Assembly: GCF_027497215.1 (NCBI RefSeq)
Contig: NZ_CP114904.1
Coordinates: 4,114,001 to 4,178,000, forward strand
Source: Micromonospora sp. WMMD812
GTDB lineage: Bacteria; Actinomycetota; Actinomycetes; Mycobacteriales; Micromonosporaceae
Direction: 5' to 3'
DNA: 64,000 bases
Shown: piece by piece, positions 27,180 through 35,975 of the stretch
Layout: every line of letters begins with the position of its first letter
How positions within the stretch are numbered: the stretch's first letter is position 1
Notes under the pieces: model-generated
What the model was told of the DNA's origin: nothing
What the model saw: only the letters and a program-made list of their open reading frames with translations
Databases searched by the model: none
Program-made: the position numbers and the translations under genes

Positions 27180-28007
27180 TCAGAGTTCCTTGAGCACGGC
27201 GGGTTCGAGCCGCCGGAACGACCACCAGCCGAGGGCCAGCACCAGCACGCTGCCCGTGATCGTGGTGGCGAGCAGCCGGGCGTCCGGGAACTCGTCCGGG
27301 TACCAGATCGAGTGGTGCAGCTGGAAGATCCCGACCAGCGGGTTCAGCTCGTACGCCACCTTGAGCCAGCCGGGCAGGCCGGACTCCCGGACCAGGCTCA
27401 GCGGATAGATGATCGGCGTGGCGTAGAAGAGCACCCGAATGATCAGCCGCATGAACCGCTCGACGTCGCGCATCAGCACGTTGAGCGCGGAGAGCAGCAG
27501 GGACAGCCCGATCAGCAGGACGCCCTGGACGGCCACCGCAAGTGGCAGGGCGAACAGCGACCACCCCAGGTCGACCTTGCTGTGGGCGGCGTACACCAGC
27601 GCGACGGCGACCAGGATCGGCAGGCCGGCCGCGTACTCGGCGAACCGGCCGGTGACCCGACCGATCGGGAAGACCTGCCGGGGCACGTTCATGGTGGTGA
27701 TCAGCCGGGACTGGCCGGTGAGCGCGTTGGTGGCCTCGCTCAACGCCGAGCTGGTCCACATCCAGGCGAAAATCCCGGTGATCAGGAACAGCGGGTACGA
27801 CTCCGCCGCCTCGCCCAGGTGCCGCCCGGTGTCCCGCGAGTAGAGCACGCCGAAGACGAACCAGTAGATCGCGCCCATGCCCAGCGGCTCGATGAGCGAC
27901 CAGAAGTAGCCGAGCACGGACTGCTGGTACTTGACCGCGAGATCGCGCTTGACCAGGATGCGCAGGGAGTTGCGGTGCGACCACAACGCCGCGACGCCAG
28001 AGGTCAC
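27180..28007 (-). CDS. ABC-2 type polysaccharide export permease (Wzm/TagG)
   Basis: A 275-residue permease with an amphipathic N-terminus (LRILVKRDLAVKYQQSVLGY) and six membrane helices, plus the RDVERFMRLIIRVLFYATPIIYP stretch split around residues 185-210 that marks the O-antigen/teichoic-acid family. It is the first gene of the four-gene glycopolymer operon. The GTG start has GGGAGG 6 nt upstream; a -10 (TAACCT) lies at 28037-28042 on the minus strand. Confidence 0.92.
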   Translation of the reverse strand: MTSGVAALWSHRNSLRILVKRDLAVKYQQSVLGYFWSLIEPLGMGAIYWFVFGVLYSRDTGRHLGEAAESYPLFLITGIFAWMWTSSALSEATNALTGQSRLITTMNVPRQVFPIGRVTGRFAEYAAGLPILVAVALVYAAHSKVDLGWSLFALPLAVAVQGVLLIGLSLLLSALNVLMRDVERFMRLIIRVLFYATPIIYPLSLVRESGLPGWLKVAYELNPLVGIFQLHHSIWYPDEFPDARLLATTITGSVLVLALGWWSFRRLEPAVLKEL

Positions 28008-28036
28008 CGCCGCCTCCCGCCTTCGAAACGGACGAC

Positions 28037-28042
28037 AGGTTA
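28037..28042 (-). promoter_or_regulatory. -10 hexamer TAACCT of the glycopolymer export operon
   Basis: On the minus strand TAACCT lies about 29 nt before the permease GTG, leaving a short leader with a GGGAGG ribosome site. No convincing -35 is seen. Confidence 0.45.
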
Positions 28043-28061
28043 GCAGTCGGTGAACGCCGGA

Positions 28062-28077
28062 TGCCCCGCGAGGGGCA
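28062..28077 (-). terminator. Weak hairpin after the serine dehydratase gene
   Basis: A 6-bp perfect stem (28062-28067 with 28072-28077, tetraloop GCGA) lies just after the stop of the minus-strand gene at 28081. Confidence 0.4.
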
Positions 28078-28080
28078 CGC

Positions 28081-29451
28081 TCAGCACTCGATCACGTTGA
28101 CGGCCAGACCGCCGCGTGCCGTCTCCTTGTACTTGACCTTCATGTCCGCGCCGGTCTCCCGCATGGTCTTGATGACCTTGTCGAGCGAGACCGCATGCAC
28201 CCCGTCACCGCGCAGCGCGAGCCGGGCGGCCGTGATCGCCTTGATGCTAGCCACCGCGTTCCGCTCGATGCAGGGGATCTGCACGAGGCCACCGACCGGG
28301 TCGCAGGTCAGCCCCAGGTTGTGCTCCATGCCGATCTCCGCGGCGTTCTCCACCTGCTCCGGGGTGCCGCCGAGCGCCTCCGCCAGGCCGGCGGCGGCCA
28401 TCGAGCAGGCCGAGCCCACCTCGCCCTGGCAGCCGACCTCGGCGCCGGAGATCGAGGCGTTCTCCTTGAACAGCACGCCGATCGCGCCGGCCGCGAGCAG
28501 GAACCGGACCACGCCCTCGTCGGAGGCGCCCGGCACGAACCGGCTGTAGTAGTGCAGCACCGCGGGGATGATTCCGGCCGCGCCGTTGGTCGGCGCGGTG
28601 ACCACCCGGCCACCCGCGGCGTTCTCCTCGTTCACCGCCAGCGCGAAGAGGGTGACCCAGTCCATCGCGCGCAGCGGGTCACTGGCGCCGGAGTCCGCCT
28701 CCAGGCTGCGCCGCAGCTCGGCGGCACGGCGGCGGACCTTGAGACCGCCGGGCAGCACCCCGTCCCGCTCGTAGCCCCTCTCGACGCACTCGCGCATCAC
28801 CCGCCAGATCTCCAGCAGGCCGGCGCGCACGTCGGCCTCGCTCCGCCAGGAAAGCTCGTTGGCGAGCATCACCTCGCTGATCGACAGCCCGGTCGCCGCG
28901 GTGGTCTCCAGCAGCTGCGCGCCGGTGAGGAACGGGTACCGCACCCGCGTCGTGTCCGGCGTGATCCGGTCCGCGCCGGCCGCCGCCTCGTCCACCACGA
29001 ACCCGCCACCGACCGAGTAGTACGTGCGGGAGCGCACCTGCGCACCGGTCTCGTCGTACGCCGCGAAGGTCATCCCGTTCGGGTGGTACGGCAGCGAGCG
29101 ACGGCGGTGCAGCACCAGGTCGCGGTCCGGGTCGAAGTCGATCTCGTGCGCGTCGAGCAGGCTGATCCGGCGCTCGGCGCGGATCCGGGCGACCCGGGGG
29201 CCGACGCTGTCGGTGTCGACCGTCTCCGGCGCCTCCCCGACCAGCCCGAGCAGCACCGCGCGGTCGCTGCCGTGGCCGTGCCCGGTCGCGCCGAGGGAAC
29301 CGAAGAGCTCGGCCTGCACCCGGGCGGTGGTGGCGAGCAGCCCGTCGGCCTTGAGCCCGGTGACAAAGGTCCGGGCGGCCCGCATCGGCCCCACCGTGTG
29401 GGAGCTCGACGGCCCGATGCCGACGCTGAAAAGGTCGAAAACACTGATCAT
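28081..29451 (-). CDS. sdaA: L-serine ammonia-lyase, iron-sulfur type
   Basis: A 456-residue single-chain L-serine dehydratase converting serine to pyruvate and ammonia. The N-terminal beta domain ([20 protein letters not shown]) and the C-terminal alpha domain ([15 protein letters not shown]) are both present in one chain. The cluster cysteines are visible in [22 protein letters not shown] and IPCIERN, and the chain ends in a C-terminal Cys (VNVIEC), the tail Cys that in the family occupies the active-site iron in the resting enzyme. The ATG follows GAGGAAG. It is monocistronic. Confidence 0.95.
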   Translation of the reverse strand: MISVFDLFSVGIGPSSSHTVGPMRAARTFVTGLKADGLLATTARVQAELFGSLGATGHGHGSDRAVLLGLVGEAPETVDTDSVGPRVARIRAERRISLLDAHEIDFDPDRDLVLHRRRSLPYHPNGMTFAAYDETGAQVRSRTYYSVGGGFVVDEAAAGADRITPDTTRVRYPFLTGAQLLETTAATGLSISEVMLANELSWRSEADVRAGLLEIWRVMRECVERGYERDGVLPGGLKVRRRAAELRRSLEADSGASDPLRAMDWVTLFALAVNEENAAGGRVVTAPTNGAAGIIPAVLHYYSRFVPGASDEGVVRFLLAAGAIGVLFKENASISGAEVGCQGEVGSACSMAAAGLAEALGGTPEQVENAAEIGMEHNLGLTCDPVGGLVQIPCIERNAVASIKAITAARLALRGDGVHAVSLDKVIKTMRETGADMKVKYKETARGGLAVNVIEC

Positions 29452-30054
29452 GGCTGCACTTCCTCACCGTCGTCCCCGTGGTGCGGGTCCGGGCCGGGTC
29501 GTGGCCGCCCGGGTCCGGGCGACCGCTCGGGCGCCCGGGGTGTGGGTGCCCGACCGGCGAGCCTACCCGCCCAGGTCACACCCCGCCCGGCGGTCCGCCC
29601 ACGTCCCCGTCGCCACCGTCGCCACCGTCGCCGCCGTCGTCGTCGGTCAAGATCGCGCTACTTCGCGGATGTAGTGGCCTCCGACCGCAGGTGAGGCCAC
29701 TACATCCATGGTCCAGCGCGATCTCGCCCGGTGCGAGGCGGGTGGGTGTCGGGTGCGAGGCGGTCGGGTGTCGGATGCGGGGCGGACGGGCGCCACCGCC
29801 CGACGACCCGGGACGGTGGGCGCCGACCACCGGCGGGTGGGCACGGGAGGGTGGGCGTTGGCCGCGGGCGGGTGGGCGGGCGTGGGCCGCGGGCGGGTGG
29901 GCGCGGCCGCGCGGGGCGTCGCCGCGGGCCGGACCGGGTAACCACCTACGGGTACGCGGGTCACCGATCGTCCTGCCGACTGAGGGCGCGATGGCCACCG
30001 CTTCCTACCGTGGATGTCAGACGCGGCGTACCGCCGCAGAGTGGGAGTACGACG
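29452..30054. other. 603-bp intergenic region with repeats
   Basis: It contains the dehydratase promoter region, a CCGTCGCCA-type short tandem repeat near 29605-29640, the family-B palindrome (29651-29723) and a G-rich stretch (about 29730-29940) of degenerate GCGGGCGGGTGGGCG words. Nothing coding is convincing until the PspC gene. Confidence 0.6.
29651..29723. repeat. Large palindrome, repeat family B
   Basis: An inner perfect 15-bp stem (29667-29681 with 29693-29707, 11-nt loop) is flanked, after 7-nt mismatched stretches, by an outer perfect 9-bp stem (29651-29659 with 29715-29723). The left half is about 80 percent like the repeats at 30414-30486. Confidence 0.8.
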
Positions 30055-30264
30055 ATGAGTCGCAAACTGGTTCGGCCCCGCCAGGGGCGCATGCTCGCCG
30101 GTGTCTGCGCCGGCCTGGCCCAGCGGTTCGGCATGTCCGCCGGCATGATCCGGCTGCTGTTCCTGCTGTCGCTGCTGCTGCCCGGCACCCAGGTGATCGT
30201 CTACCTGGTCCTCTGGATCCTGATGCCCAACGAGGACCGCTACCTGGCCACCGCCCGCCACTGA
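30055..30264 (+). CDS. Small PspC-domain membrane protein
   Basis: A 69-residue protein with RMLAGVCAGLAQRFGMSAG followed by a membrane helix ending VLWILMPNED, the complete PspC domain. Such proteins act in envelope-stress sensing; in actinobacteria stand-alone PspC domains are common and poorly studied. The ATG has GGGAG upstream. A strong terminator follows at 30284. Confidence 0.92.
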   Translation: MSRKLVRPRQGRMLAGVCAGLAQRFGMSAGMIRLLFLLSLLLPGTQVIVYLVLWILMPNEDRYLATARH

Positions 30265-30283
30265 CCGCCGCCCCATCCTTCCC

Positions 30284-30315
30284 CAGGGCTCGGGCCCATC
30301 CAGGCCCGAGCCCTG
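30284..30315 (+). terminator. Terminator hairpin after the PspC gene
   Basis: A 13-bp perfect stem (30284-30296 with 30303-30315, 6-nt loop) starts 20 bp after the stop codon. Confidence 0.8.
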
Positions 30316-30413
30316 CCCGGAACCCGACCCGCCCCATCAAGGCCCGAACCGGCCTCCGAGACCGAGCCGCCCCATCAAGCCCGAGCCGGCCCCGGGACCT
30401 GAGCCTTCGGATC

Positions 30414-30486
30414 GAGGCGACAACATCCCTGAAGTTGCCCCCTCGGACGACGCGGAGACAACAACATCCGGGAAGTTGCGCGGATC
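30414..30486. repeat. Two direct copies of the family-B repeat
   Basis: Words built on ACAACATCC..GAAGTTGC occur at 30414-30440 and 30455-30486 (41 bp apart, same orientation). The second matches the reverse complement of 29651-29681 at most positions. Confidence 0.7.
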
Positions 30487-30536
30487 ATCAGCGCACAAGC
30501 GGCTCGAGGCTGAGCGACTCGCGGCCAGGGTCGGGG

Positions 30537-30717
30537 GCCACGGACACGGTCCGGGCCACGGACACGGTCCCCGCCGACACGGTCCGGGCCATTTGCGCGG
30601 CCCCGGTCGCGGGGCGGCCCGGTCGCGGGGCGGCCCGGTCGCGGGGCGGCCCGGTCGCGGGGCGGCCCGGTCGCGGGGCGGCCCGGTCGCGGGGCGGCCC
30701 GGTCGCGGGGCGGCCCG
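30537..30717. repeat. Tandem arrays: 18-bp unit then seven 16-bp units
   Basis: GGGCCACGGACACGGTCC-like words repeat from about 30537 to 30592. Then GGTCGCGGGGCGGCCC repeats with exact 16-bp spacing at 30605, 30621, 30637, 30653, 30669, 30685 and 30701. The array reads open in several frames only because of its composition. The gap 30265-30779 holds no gene. Confidence 0.85.
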
Positions 30718-30779
30718 GACGTGGCAAACGCGTCCGTCCTCGACGTCTCGGATTCCAGAGGTCGTCGCGAGGCGGTGGG

Positions 30780-31172
30780 CTATTCCGCGAGCGCCCGGAG
30801 GATCAGGAGGCAGACGAACCCGGTGATGGACAGTGCGCCCATGAGGACGAAGCGCAGGCAGGCGCGCCGTCGCCGTCCGATCAGCGCCACCACGATCCCG
30901 GCGGCGGGCGCCACCGCCGCACCGCCCAAGCCCACCCACAGTGACGCCCGACCGACCTCGAACCAGATGGCCTGGGAAGAGGGTCGGGAAACGATGCCCA
31001 GACCAACCATGAGGGCGACGGGAAAGGCCAGCCACCATGCGGTCATCCCGGCGACGACCCGGTCGACCGCGGCCCTGGCGCCGACACCAACCGAAACGCC
31101 CTCGACCGAGGTAACGCCGCCGCCGACACCAACCGAGGCGCTGTCGGCCGGGGTGGAGCTGTCGGATGGCAC
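30780..31172 (-). CDS. Small three-helix membrane protein, unknown function
   Basis: A 130-residue protein. After a Ser/Val/Gly-rich N-terminus come three hydrophobic segments (TAWWLAFPVALMVGLGIV, SLWVGLGGAAVAPAAGIVVA and VLMGALSITGFVCLLILRAL). No family is recognised. The GTG start at 31172 is fixed by a leaderless -10 (TATGAT) 6 nt upstream; longer in-frame starts would run through that promoter. Confidence 0.65.
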   Translation of the reverse strand: MPSDSSTPADSASVGVGGGVTSVEGVSVGVGARAAVDRVVAGMTAWWLAFPVALMVGLGIVSRPSSQAIWFEVGRASLWVGLGGAAVAPAAGIVVALIGRRRRACLRFVLMGALSITGFVCLLILRALAE

Positions 31173-31178
31173 GTACGG

Positions 31179-31184
31179 ATCATA
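31179..31184 (-). promoter_or_regulatory. -10 hexamer TATGAT of a leaderless promoter
   Basis: On the minus strand TATGAT is followed by CCGTAC and the GTG at 31172. It is the closest to consensus of all -10 boxes in the window. Confidence 0.7.
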
Positions 31185-31517
31185 GGGAGTGCCCGGGTGG
31201 CGAGCGGAGGCCAAGGCCGCAGGCCCGACACGGCGCCAGCCGAGCTGGGCCCAGGGCACGAGCGGAGGCCAAGGCGCGGCCACGGTACGGACGCCGGCTA
31301 GCTAGCTCGTGCCCGTGCCAGACCGAGAACCAGCGCGGCAGCGCCGGGACGGCGACCGCGAGCACCCGAGCGCTGGTCCGGCTCGCGCCGCCACGGCGAG
31401 CAGCACCACCCGTCTCGAGTCGGACAACCCTCAAGGGGGGCGGCGCGACCTTGGCAACTGCTTGGCGCCATGCCTCGCCGCCAGGCTGCCCGTGCCGGAC
31501 GTGGGGAGAAGTGGACG
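31185..31517. other. Intergenic stretch with repeats, no gene seen
   Basis: It includes a 16-bp direct repeat (GAGCGGAGGCCAAGGC at 31202 and 31260) and a distant 10-bp inverted repeat (31254-31263 with 31305-31314). No ORF has convincing protein character and no tRNA fold was found. Confidence 0.5.
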
Positions 31518-31562
31518 AAGCCCGGGCCGCCAGTGCGCAACGCGCTGGCGACCCGGGCTTTT
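31518..31562. terminator. Strong hairpin with T-run
   Basis: An outer 9-bp stem (31518-31526 with 31552-31560) and an inner 6-bp stem (CGCCAG/CTGGCG) are followed on the plus strand by TTTT (31559-31562). It lies just downstream of the minus-strand DUF4230 gene. Confidence 0.75.
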
Positions 31563-31600
31563 CCGCGTCTGGCGAGGGTGTCGCGAGCTTCCCGGGTAGG

Positions 31601-32374
31601 TCAGGAGGCGACGTAGGTGACGGTCACCTTTTCGTAGCCGAGGGAGCCGAGCAGGCCCTCCAGCATCTTGCGCGTGTTCTCCTCGGCCCGGGCGCCGAGC
31701 CCGCTGTCCCGGGCGGCGGCGGTGATCCGCTCCTCGGCGAGCCGGTAGACCTCCTGCTGCCGGTTCGGGTCGCTGGCGAACACGTCGCCCAGCCGGTTGA
31801 GCAGGCCACGCTTCTCCGCGAACACGTAGCTCTTCTCCAGGTCCAGGTTGGTCTCACCGAGCTGCGGCGCGGGCAGCTTGATCTCCACCGACTTGCCGTC
31901 GGCCGACTCGACCACGGCCCCGTCGGAGATCTTCGCGAAGTCCACGTACGCCTCGACGCTGCCCGCCCCGACGAAGAGCGTGCGCTCGTTGAGCAGGAAC
32001 TCGGGCACGTATCTGCGGTCGGTCTGCAGGTCGACCACGACCTGGAAGTTGCCCTCGGCCGCGACGTAGCGGCTGAGGTCCTGGATCGACTTCAGCAACG
32101 TCGGTTGGCTGCGGTCGGTCTGCTGCTCGGCGAACGGGTTGCGGAAGCTCGGCCAGAGCCCGGTGCTCTGCACGCCGAGTAGCACGACCACGGCAAGCGC
32201 CGCCGCGCCGAGCACCCAGAGCAGGCCGCGGGTGGGACCGGCGCCGGGCCGGGGGCCGGGCTCCGGGGCCGCCCCGGGCTCGGGCGCGGCGTCGGAGCGG
32301 ACCTTGAGTGTGTCGCCGGTCGGGTAGCCCGGAAACTCCCTGGTGGGCTCGTTGCTGTCACCGTCGCGGGCCAT
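31601..32374 (-). CDS. DUF4230 membrane-anchored protein
   Basis: A 257-residue protein: a Pro/Gly-rich cytoplasmic N-terminus (about 1-45), one membrane helix (LLWVLGAAALAVVVLLGVQS) and an external domain with SRYVAAEGNFQVVVDLQ and FVGAGSVEAYVDFAKI, characteristic of DUF4230. The function is unknown. ATG 32374 and GTG 32383 share the GAGGAGG upstream; the ATG is reported. Confidence 0.85.
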   Translation of the reverse strand: MARDGDSNEPTREFPGYPTGDTLKVRSDAAPEPGAAPEPGPRPGAGPTRGLLWVLGAAALAVVVLLGVQSTGLWPSFRNPFAEQQTDRSQPTLLKSIQDLSRYVAAEGNFQVVVDLQTDRRYVPEFLLNERTLFVGAGSVEAYVDFAKISDGAVVESADGKSVEIKLPAPQLGETNLDLEKSYVFAEKRGLLNRLGDVFASDPNRQQEVYRLAEERITAAARDSGLGARAEENTRKMLEGLLGSLGYEKVTVTYVAS

Positions 32375-32493
32375 GGCCCTCACCGTCCTCCTCAGACAAA
32401 GCCGTCTGAGAATGACGGTACGTCCGCCGTACGACAAGCGCGCGCCGAGCGACCCGATCCGGCATCACCGCAGCTCGGCCGGCCCGGCGCGGC

Positions 32494-33669
32494 TCAGGCG
32501 AAGGCGCTGATCCCGGTCAGCTTCTGCCCGATCACCAGCTGGTGGATCTCCGAGGTGCCCTCGTAGGTCAGCACGCTCTCCAGGTTGTTGGCGTGCCGCA
32601 TCAGCGGGTACTCGCCGGAGACGCCGTTCGCGCCGAGGATGGTCCGGCACTGCCGGGCGATGTCCAGCGCCTCGCGCACGTTGTTCAGCTTCCCGACGCT
32701 GACCTGCTCGGGCCGGAGCCGGCCGGCGTCGGCGAGCCGGCCCAAGTGCAGCGCCAGCAGGAGACCCTTCTGGAGTTCCACCGTCATGTCGGCGAGCTTG
32801 GCCTGGGTGAGCTGGAAACCGGCGAGCGGCCGGCCGAACTGGGTGCGGGTGCCCGCGTACGCCAGGGCCGTCTCCAGGCAGTCCCGGGCGGCGCCGAGCG
32901 CGCCCCAGACGATGCCGTACCGGGCTTCGGTGAGGCAGCTCAGCGGAGCCTTGAGCCCGGCCGCCTCGGGCAGCTGCGCGTCACCCGGCAGCCGGACGTC
33001 GTCGAGCACGATCTCGCCGGTCACCGACGCCCGCAGCGACATCTTGTGCCGAATCTCCCGGGCCGTGACGCCGGGCGTGTCCATCGGTACGGCGAAGCCG
33101 CGCACCCCGTCCTCGGTGCGCGCCCAGATCACCCCGACGTCGGCGATCGGGGCGTTGGTGATCCACATCTTGCCGCCGGTGAGCACCCAGTCGTCGCCGT
33201 CGCGGCGGGCCCGGGTCGCCATCGAGGCCGGGTCGGAGCCGTGGTCCGGTTCGGTCAGTCCGAAGCACCCGATCGCCTCGCCGGTGGCCATCGACGGCAG
33301 CCAGCGCTGCTTCTGCTCCTCGCTGCCGTAGCGCCAGATCGCGTACATGGCCAGCGAGCCCTGCACCGAGACCAGCGAGCGGACGCCCGAGTCGCCGGCC
33401 TCCAGTTCCAGGCAGGCCAGCCCGTACGCGACCGCCGACGCGCCGGCGCAGCCGTAACCGGTCAGGTGCATGCCGAGCAGGCCGAGCTTGCCGAACTCCC
33501 GAGCCAGCTCGCGGGCGGGCACCTGACCCTCCTCGTACCAGCCGGCGACCTGGGGGCGTACCCGATCGTCGATCAGCTGGCGCACGACGGCGCGGATCTG
33601 CCGCTCCTCCTCGCTGAGCGAGGAGTCCAGGTCGAGCAGGTCGAGCGGGGCGGTGGGGCGCTGGCTCAT
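32494..33669 (-). CDS. Acyl-CoA dehydrogenase of the glutaryl-CoA type
   Basis: A 391-residue FAD enzyme. CFGLTEPDHGSDPASM is the substrate/FAD-binding signature, WITNAPIADV the FAD loop, and YEGTSEIHQLVIGQ near the C-terminus holds the catalytic Glu position used by glutaryl-CoA dehydrogenases. It would oxidise an acyl-CoA and pass electrons to ETF. It stands alone, without CoA-transferase or ETF neighbours. The ATG at 33669 is set by a leaderless -10 (TAGGGT) 7 nt upstream. Confidence 0.9.
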   Translation of the reverse strand: MSQRPTAPLDLLDLDSSLSEEERQIRAVVRQLIDDRVRPQVAGWYEEGQVPARELAREFGKLGLLGMHLTGYGCAGASAVAYGLACLELEAGDSGVRSLVSVQGSLAMYAIWRYGSEEQKQRWLPSMATGEAIGCFGLTEPDHGSDPASMATRARRDGDDWVLTGGKMWITNAPIADVGVIWARTEDGVRGFAVPMDTPGVTAREIRHKMSLRASVTGEIVLDDVRLPGDAQLPEAAGLKAPLSCLTEARYGIVWGALGAARDCLETALAYAGTRTQFGRPLAGFQLTQAKLADMTVELQKGLLLALHLGRLADAGRLRPEQVSVGKLNNVREALDIARQCRTILGANGVSGEYPLMRHANNLESVLTYEGTSEIHQLVIGQKLTGISAFA

Positions 33670-33676
33670 GGCAGCC

Positions 33677-33682
33677 ACCCTA
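33677..33682 (-). promoter_or_regulatory. -10 hexamer TAGGGT of a leaderless promoter
   Basis: TAGGGT is followed by 7 nt and the ATG at 33669 on the minus strand. Confidence 0.65.
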
Positions 33683-33815
33683 ACGAAGCCTCAGGGCGCG
33701 CGCCGCGACCACCGCGACGCAGGACCGGCGACACAGGATCGGCGCGGGCCACGGCCACCGCAGGCTCAGCCGGCCGCGATCGCGTCGCAGGCTCAGCGCT
33801 CGGCGGGACCGTGCG

Positions 33816-34121
33816 TCACTCCACCGCCTCGGAGAGCACCAGCACCCGGGCGTGGATCTGGTTGCGCTGCTGGAGGGCCGCCCGCAGCGCCCGGTGCAGG
33901 CCGTCCTCCAGGTAGAGGCCGCCGTTCCACTGCACCACGTGCGGGAACAGGTCGCCGTAGAAGGTCGAGTCCTCGGCGAGGAGCTTGTCCAGCGCCAGCT
34001 CGCGCTTGGTGGTGATCAACTGATCCAGGCGCAGGGGCCGCGGCGGGATCTCCGCCCACTGCTTGAGCGTCAGGTTGTGCTCCGGGTAGGGACGCCCGTC
34101 CCGGACCGCTCTGAAGATCAC
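33816..34121 (-). CDS. Small ParB-N-like conserved protein
   Basis: A 101-residue protein: MIFRAVRDGRPYPEH at the start, a helical middle (ELALDKLLAEDSTFYGDLF) and VQWNGGLYLEDGLHRALRAA, which recalls the DG-H-R motif of ParB N-terminal domains. It is a conserved actinobacterial type of unknown role. The GTG at 34121 has GGGGAG 9 nt upstream; upstream in-frame sequence is Arg-rich shadow. Confidence 0.72.
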   Translation of the reverse strand: MIFRAVRDGRPYPEHNLTLKQWAEIPPRPLRLDQLITTKRELALDKLLAEDSTFYGDLFPHVVQWNGGLYLEDGLHRALRAALQQRNQIHARVLVLSEAVE

Positions 34122-34309
34122 GACGGCACGCTCCCCTCCCCGTGGCCGGGCCGACCGACGGCGCCGTGCCGGGTCGCGGCGTGGCACCGCGCGGCGCGGC
34201 ACCGATGACCGTGCCAGCCTAGCCGCCTGTCGCACACCGCGTTCTGCTCCCTGATGTCAGTTTCGCTACCGCTCGCCCGATCCCCAACCGGGCGAATCCG
34301 GCATGCCGC

Positions 34310-34912
34310 TCAGCTCCACCGGCCGCGGCGGACCACCTCGTCGACCGGACGGCGCCCGCGCCGCAGCGACGGTGACCGATGGTCCGTGGCACGGTAACCC
34401 ACGGTCACCGCACCGATCGGTTGGTACTCCTCCGGCACGCCGAACGCGTCCCGATAGGCCACCAGCCGCTGCGGCGGGATGCCGAAGAAACAGGCGCCGA
34501 GCCCTTCGTCCACCGCGGTGAGCAGCATCAGCAGGGCGGCGAACCCGGTGTCCACGTACCAGTAAGGCACCGGCCAGCGCTCGGTGGACCGGTCCGCCCA
34601 GCCCTTGTCCGGCTCCGCGTACCGCGCGAGGTACACCGACCGGTTGGCGTGCGGGACGATGATCAGCGGCGCCCGCCGCATCCCGGCCAGCCAGCGCTCC
34701 CGACCACCGCCGCCCGGCGTCGCCGCCGCCCAGAACCGGTCCCGGTCGGCGGCGTCCTCCAGCACCAGGAAGCCCCAGCCCTGCGCGAAGCCGGCTGAGG
34801 GCGCGCGGACGGCGTGGTCGAGCAGGCGCTCCACCACGTCGGGCGGGACCGGCCGGTCCGGGTCGTAGTTGCGCACCATCCGCCGGCGCCGGACCACCTC
34901 GGCGAACTCCAT
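34310..34912 (-). CDS. Nitroreductase-family flavoprotein
   Basis: A 200-residue protein. RRRRMVRNYDPDRPVP and APSAGFAQGWGFLVL are the FMN-binding N-terminal motifs; GLGACFFGIPPQ and the C-terminal RRGRRP stretch complete the family layout. It probably reduces nitro- or quinone-type compounds or an F420-linked substrate; the substrate is unknown. GGAGGAG precedes the ATG. Confidence 0.88.
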   Translation of the reverse strand: MEFAEVVRRRRMVRNYDPDRPVPPDVVERLLDHAVRAPSAGFAQGWGFLVLEDAADRDRFWAAATPGGGGRERWLAGMRRAPLIIVPHANRSVYLARYAEPDKGWADRSTERWPVPYWYVDTGFAALLMLLTAVDEGLGACFFGIPPQRLVAYRDAFGVPEEYQPIGAVTVGYRATDHRSPSLRRGRRPVDEVVRRGRWS

Positions 34913-35038
34913 GCCACTCCTCCTGCCCGTCGACGCTCACCGGAACACCGCCGTCGCCGAGTGCCCCACCGCCGCCAGCAGGGCGAACAGTGGCCGACGC
35001 GCGCCGCCCCGGTGCCAGCCGAACCCGGCGCGCCCGCG

Positions 35039-35968
35039 TCAGGCGCCGGGCCGGACGCCCCAGACGCCGCGCCAGGTCGCGCCCGGCTTCAGCGCGATCA
35101 CGTCCTTGCCGGACCGGAACGCGTCGGGCGGGCACGTCATCGGCTCGATCGCGACGGAGCGGCGGTGCCGGTCGCCGGTGAGCGCGTCGCCGGTGAAGAC
35201 CTGCCACCACCCGAACTCGCGGTCCGCCCAGATGGTCACGCCCGCCGAACCGTCCGGCGCGGCCAGGCTCACCGCCGAGCCTCCGTCGTCGTCCCGGATC
35301 ACCTCGCCGAAGGTGAGGTCGAGCCGCGCGGCGCCGATCCGGCGCGGGCTGGTCCAGTCGTACTCGGTGCCGGCCACCTCGGTCGCCGCGACCGGCAGCA
35401 GCCGGGAGTCGACCACCATCCGGGTCCGGGTCGGCAGCCGCATCACCAGGTCGTCCACCGCCACCCCGGGCAGCTGCAGGTACGGGTGCGGCGCGAAGCC
35501 GAACGGCGCCGCCTCGCCGCCGGGATTGCGCACCTCGTGCTCGGCGCGCAGCCCGCCCGGGCCGACGCTCCAGCGGCTGACCAGCCGCAGCGCCCACGGA
35601 TAGCCCGGCTGGGGCGGCAGGTCGTAGCCGACCGTCACCGCGTCCGCCGACTGCTCCAGCAGCCGCCAGGGCACCCAGTTGACCAGCCCGTGGATCGCCA
35701 CGTGCCGCTGTGGCTCGCTGAGCGGCAGCTGGTGCGACCGCTCGCCGAAGGTGTACCGCCCGTCGCGGATCCGGTTCGGCCACGGGGCCAGCACCTGGCC
35801 GGCACAGCCGGGACAGACCTCGTCCTCGGCGTACCCGTCGACGTACTCGACGCCGTCGTGCCGGTACGTCCGCAGCCCGCCGCCCACCTCGACGATGACG
35901 GCCTCGTGGCCGCCGGACGAGATGGTCCACTGGGTGCCCGAGGGCGGACGCTGGTCAGGGGTGTCCAT
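35039..35968 (-). CDS. Aldose 1-epimerase family protein
   Basis: A 309-residue galactose-mutarotase-like beta-sandwich. Catalytic-type residues appear in LAPWPNRIRDGRY, HVAIHGLVNWVPW (His), FGFAPHPYLQLPG (second His) and SVAIEPMTCPPDAF (Glu). It interconverts sugar anomers. The ATG at 35968 follows a leaderless -10 (TAGGGT) by 7 nt. Confidence 0.9.
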   Translation of the reverse strand: MDTPDQRPPSGTQWTISSGGHEAVIVEVGGGLRTYRHDGVEYVDGYAEDEVCPGCAGQVLAPWPNRIRDGRYTFGERSHQLPLSEPQRHVAIHGLVNWVPWRLLEQSADAVTVGYDLPPQPGYPWALRLVSRWSVGPGGLRAEHEVRNPGGEAAPFGFAPHPYLQLPGVAVDDLVMRLPTRTRMVVDSRLLPVAATEVAGTEYDWTSPRRIGAARLDLTFGEVIRDDDGGSAVSLAAPDGSAGVTIWADREFGWWQVFTGDALTGDRHRRSVAIEPMTCPPDAFRSGKDVIALKPGATWRGVWGVRPGA

Positions 35969-35975
35969 GTCGGCG

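Noticed and set aside
30605..30717. Regular 16-bp repeats as a possible CRISPR array
   Set aside because: The units are contiguous without spacers and there are no cas genes in the window.
31185..31330. Possible tRNA or degraded tRNA near the inverted repeat
   Set aside because: No cloverleaf, T-loop GTTCGA-like word or acceptor pairing could be made.
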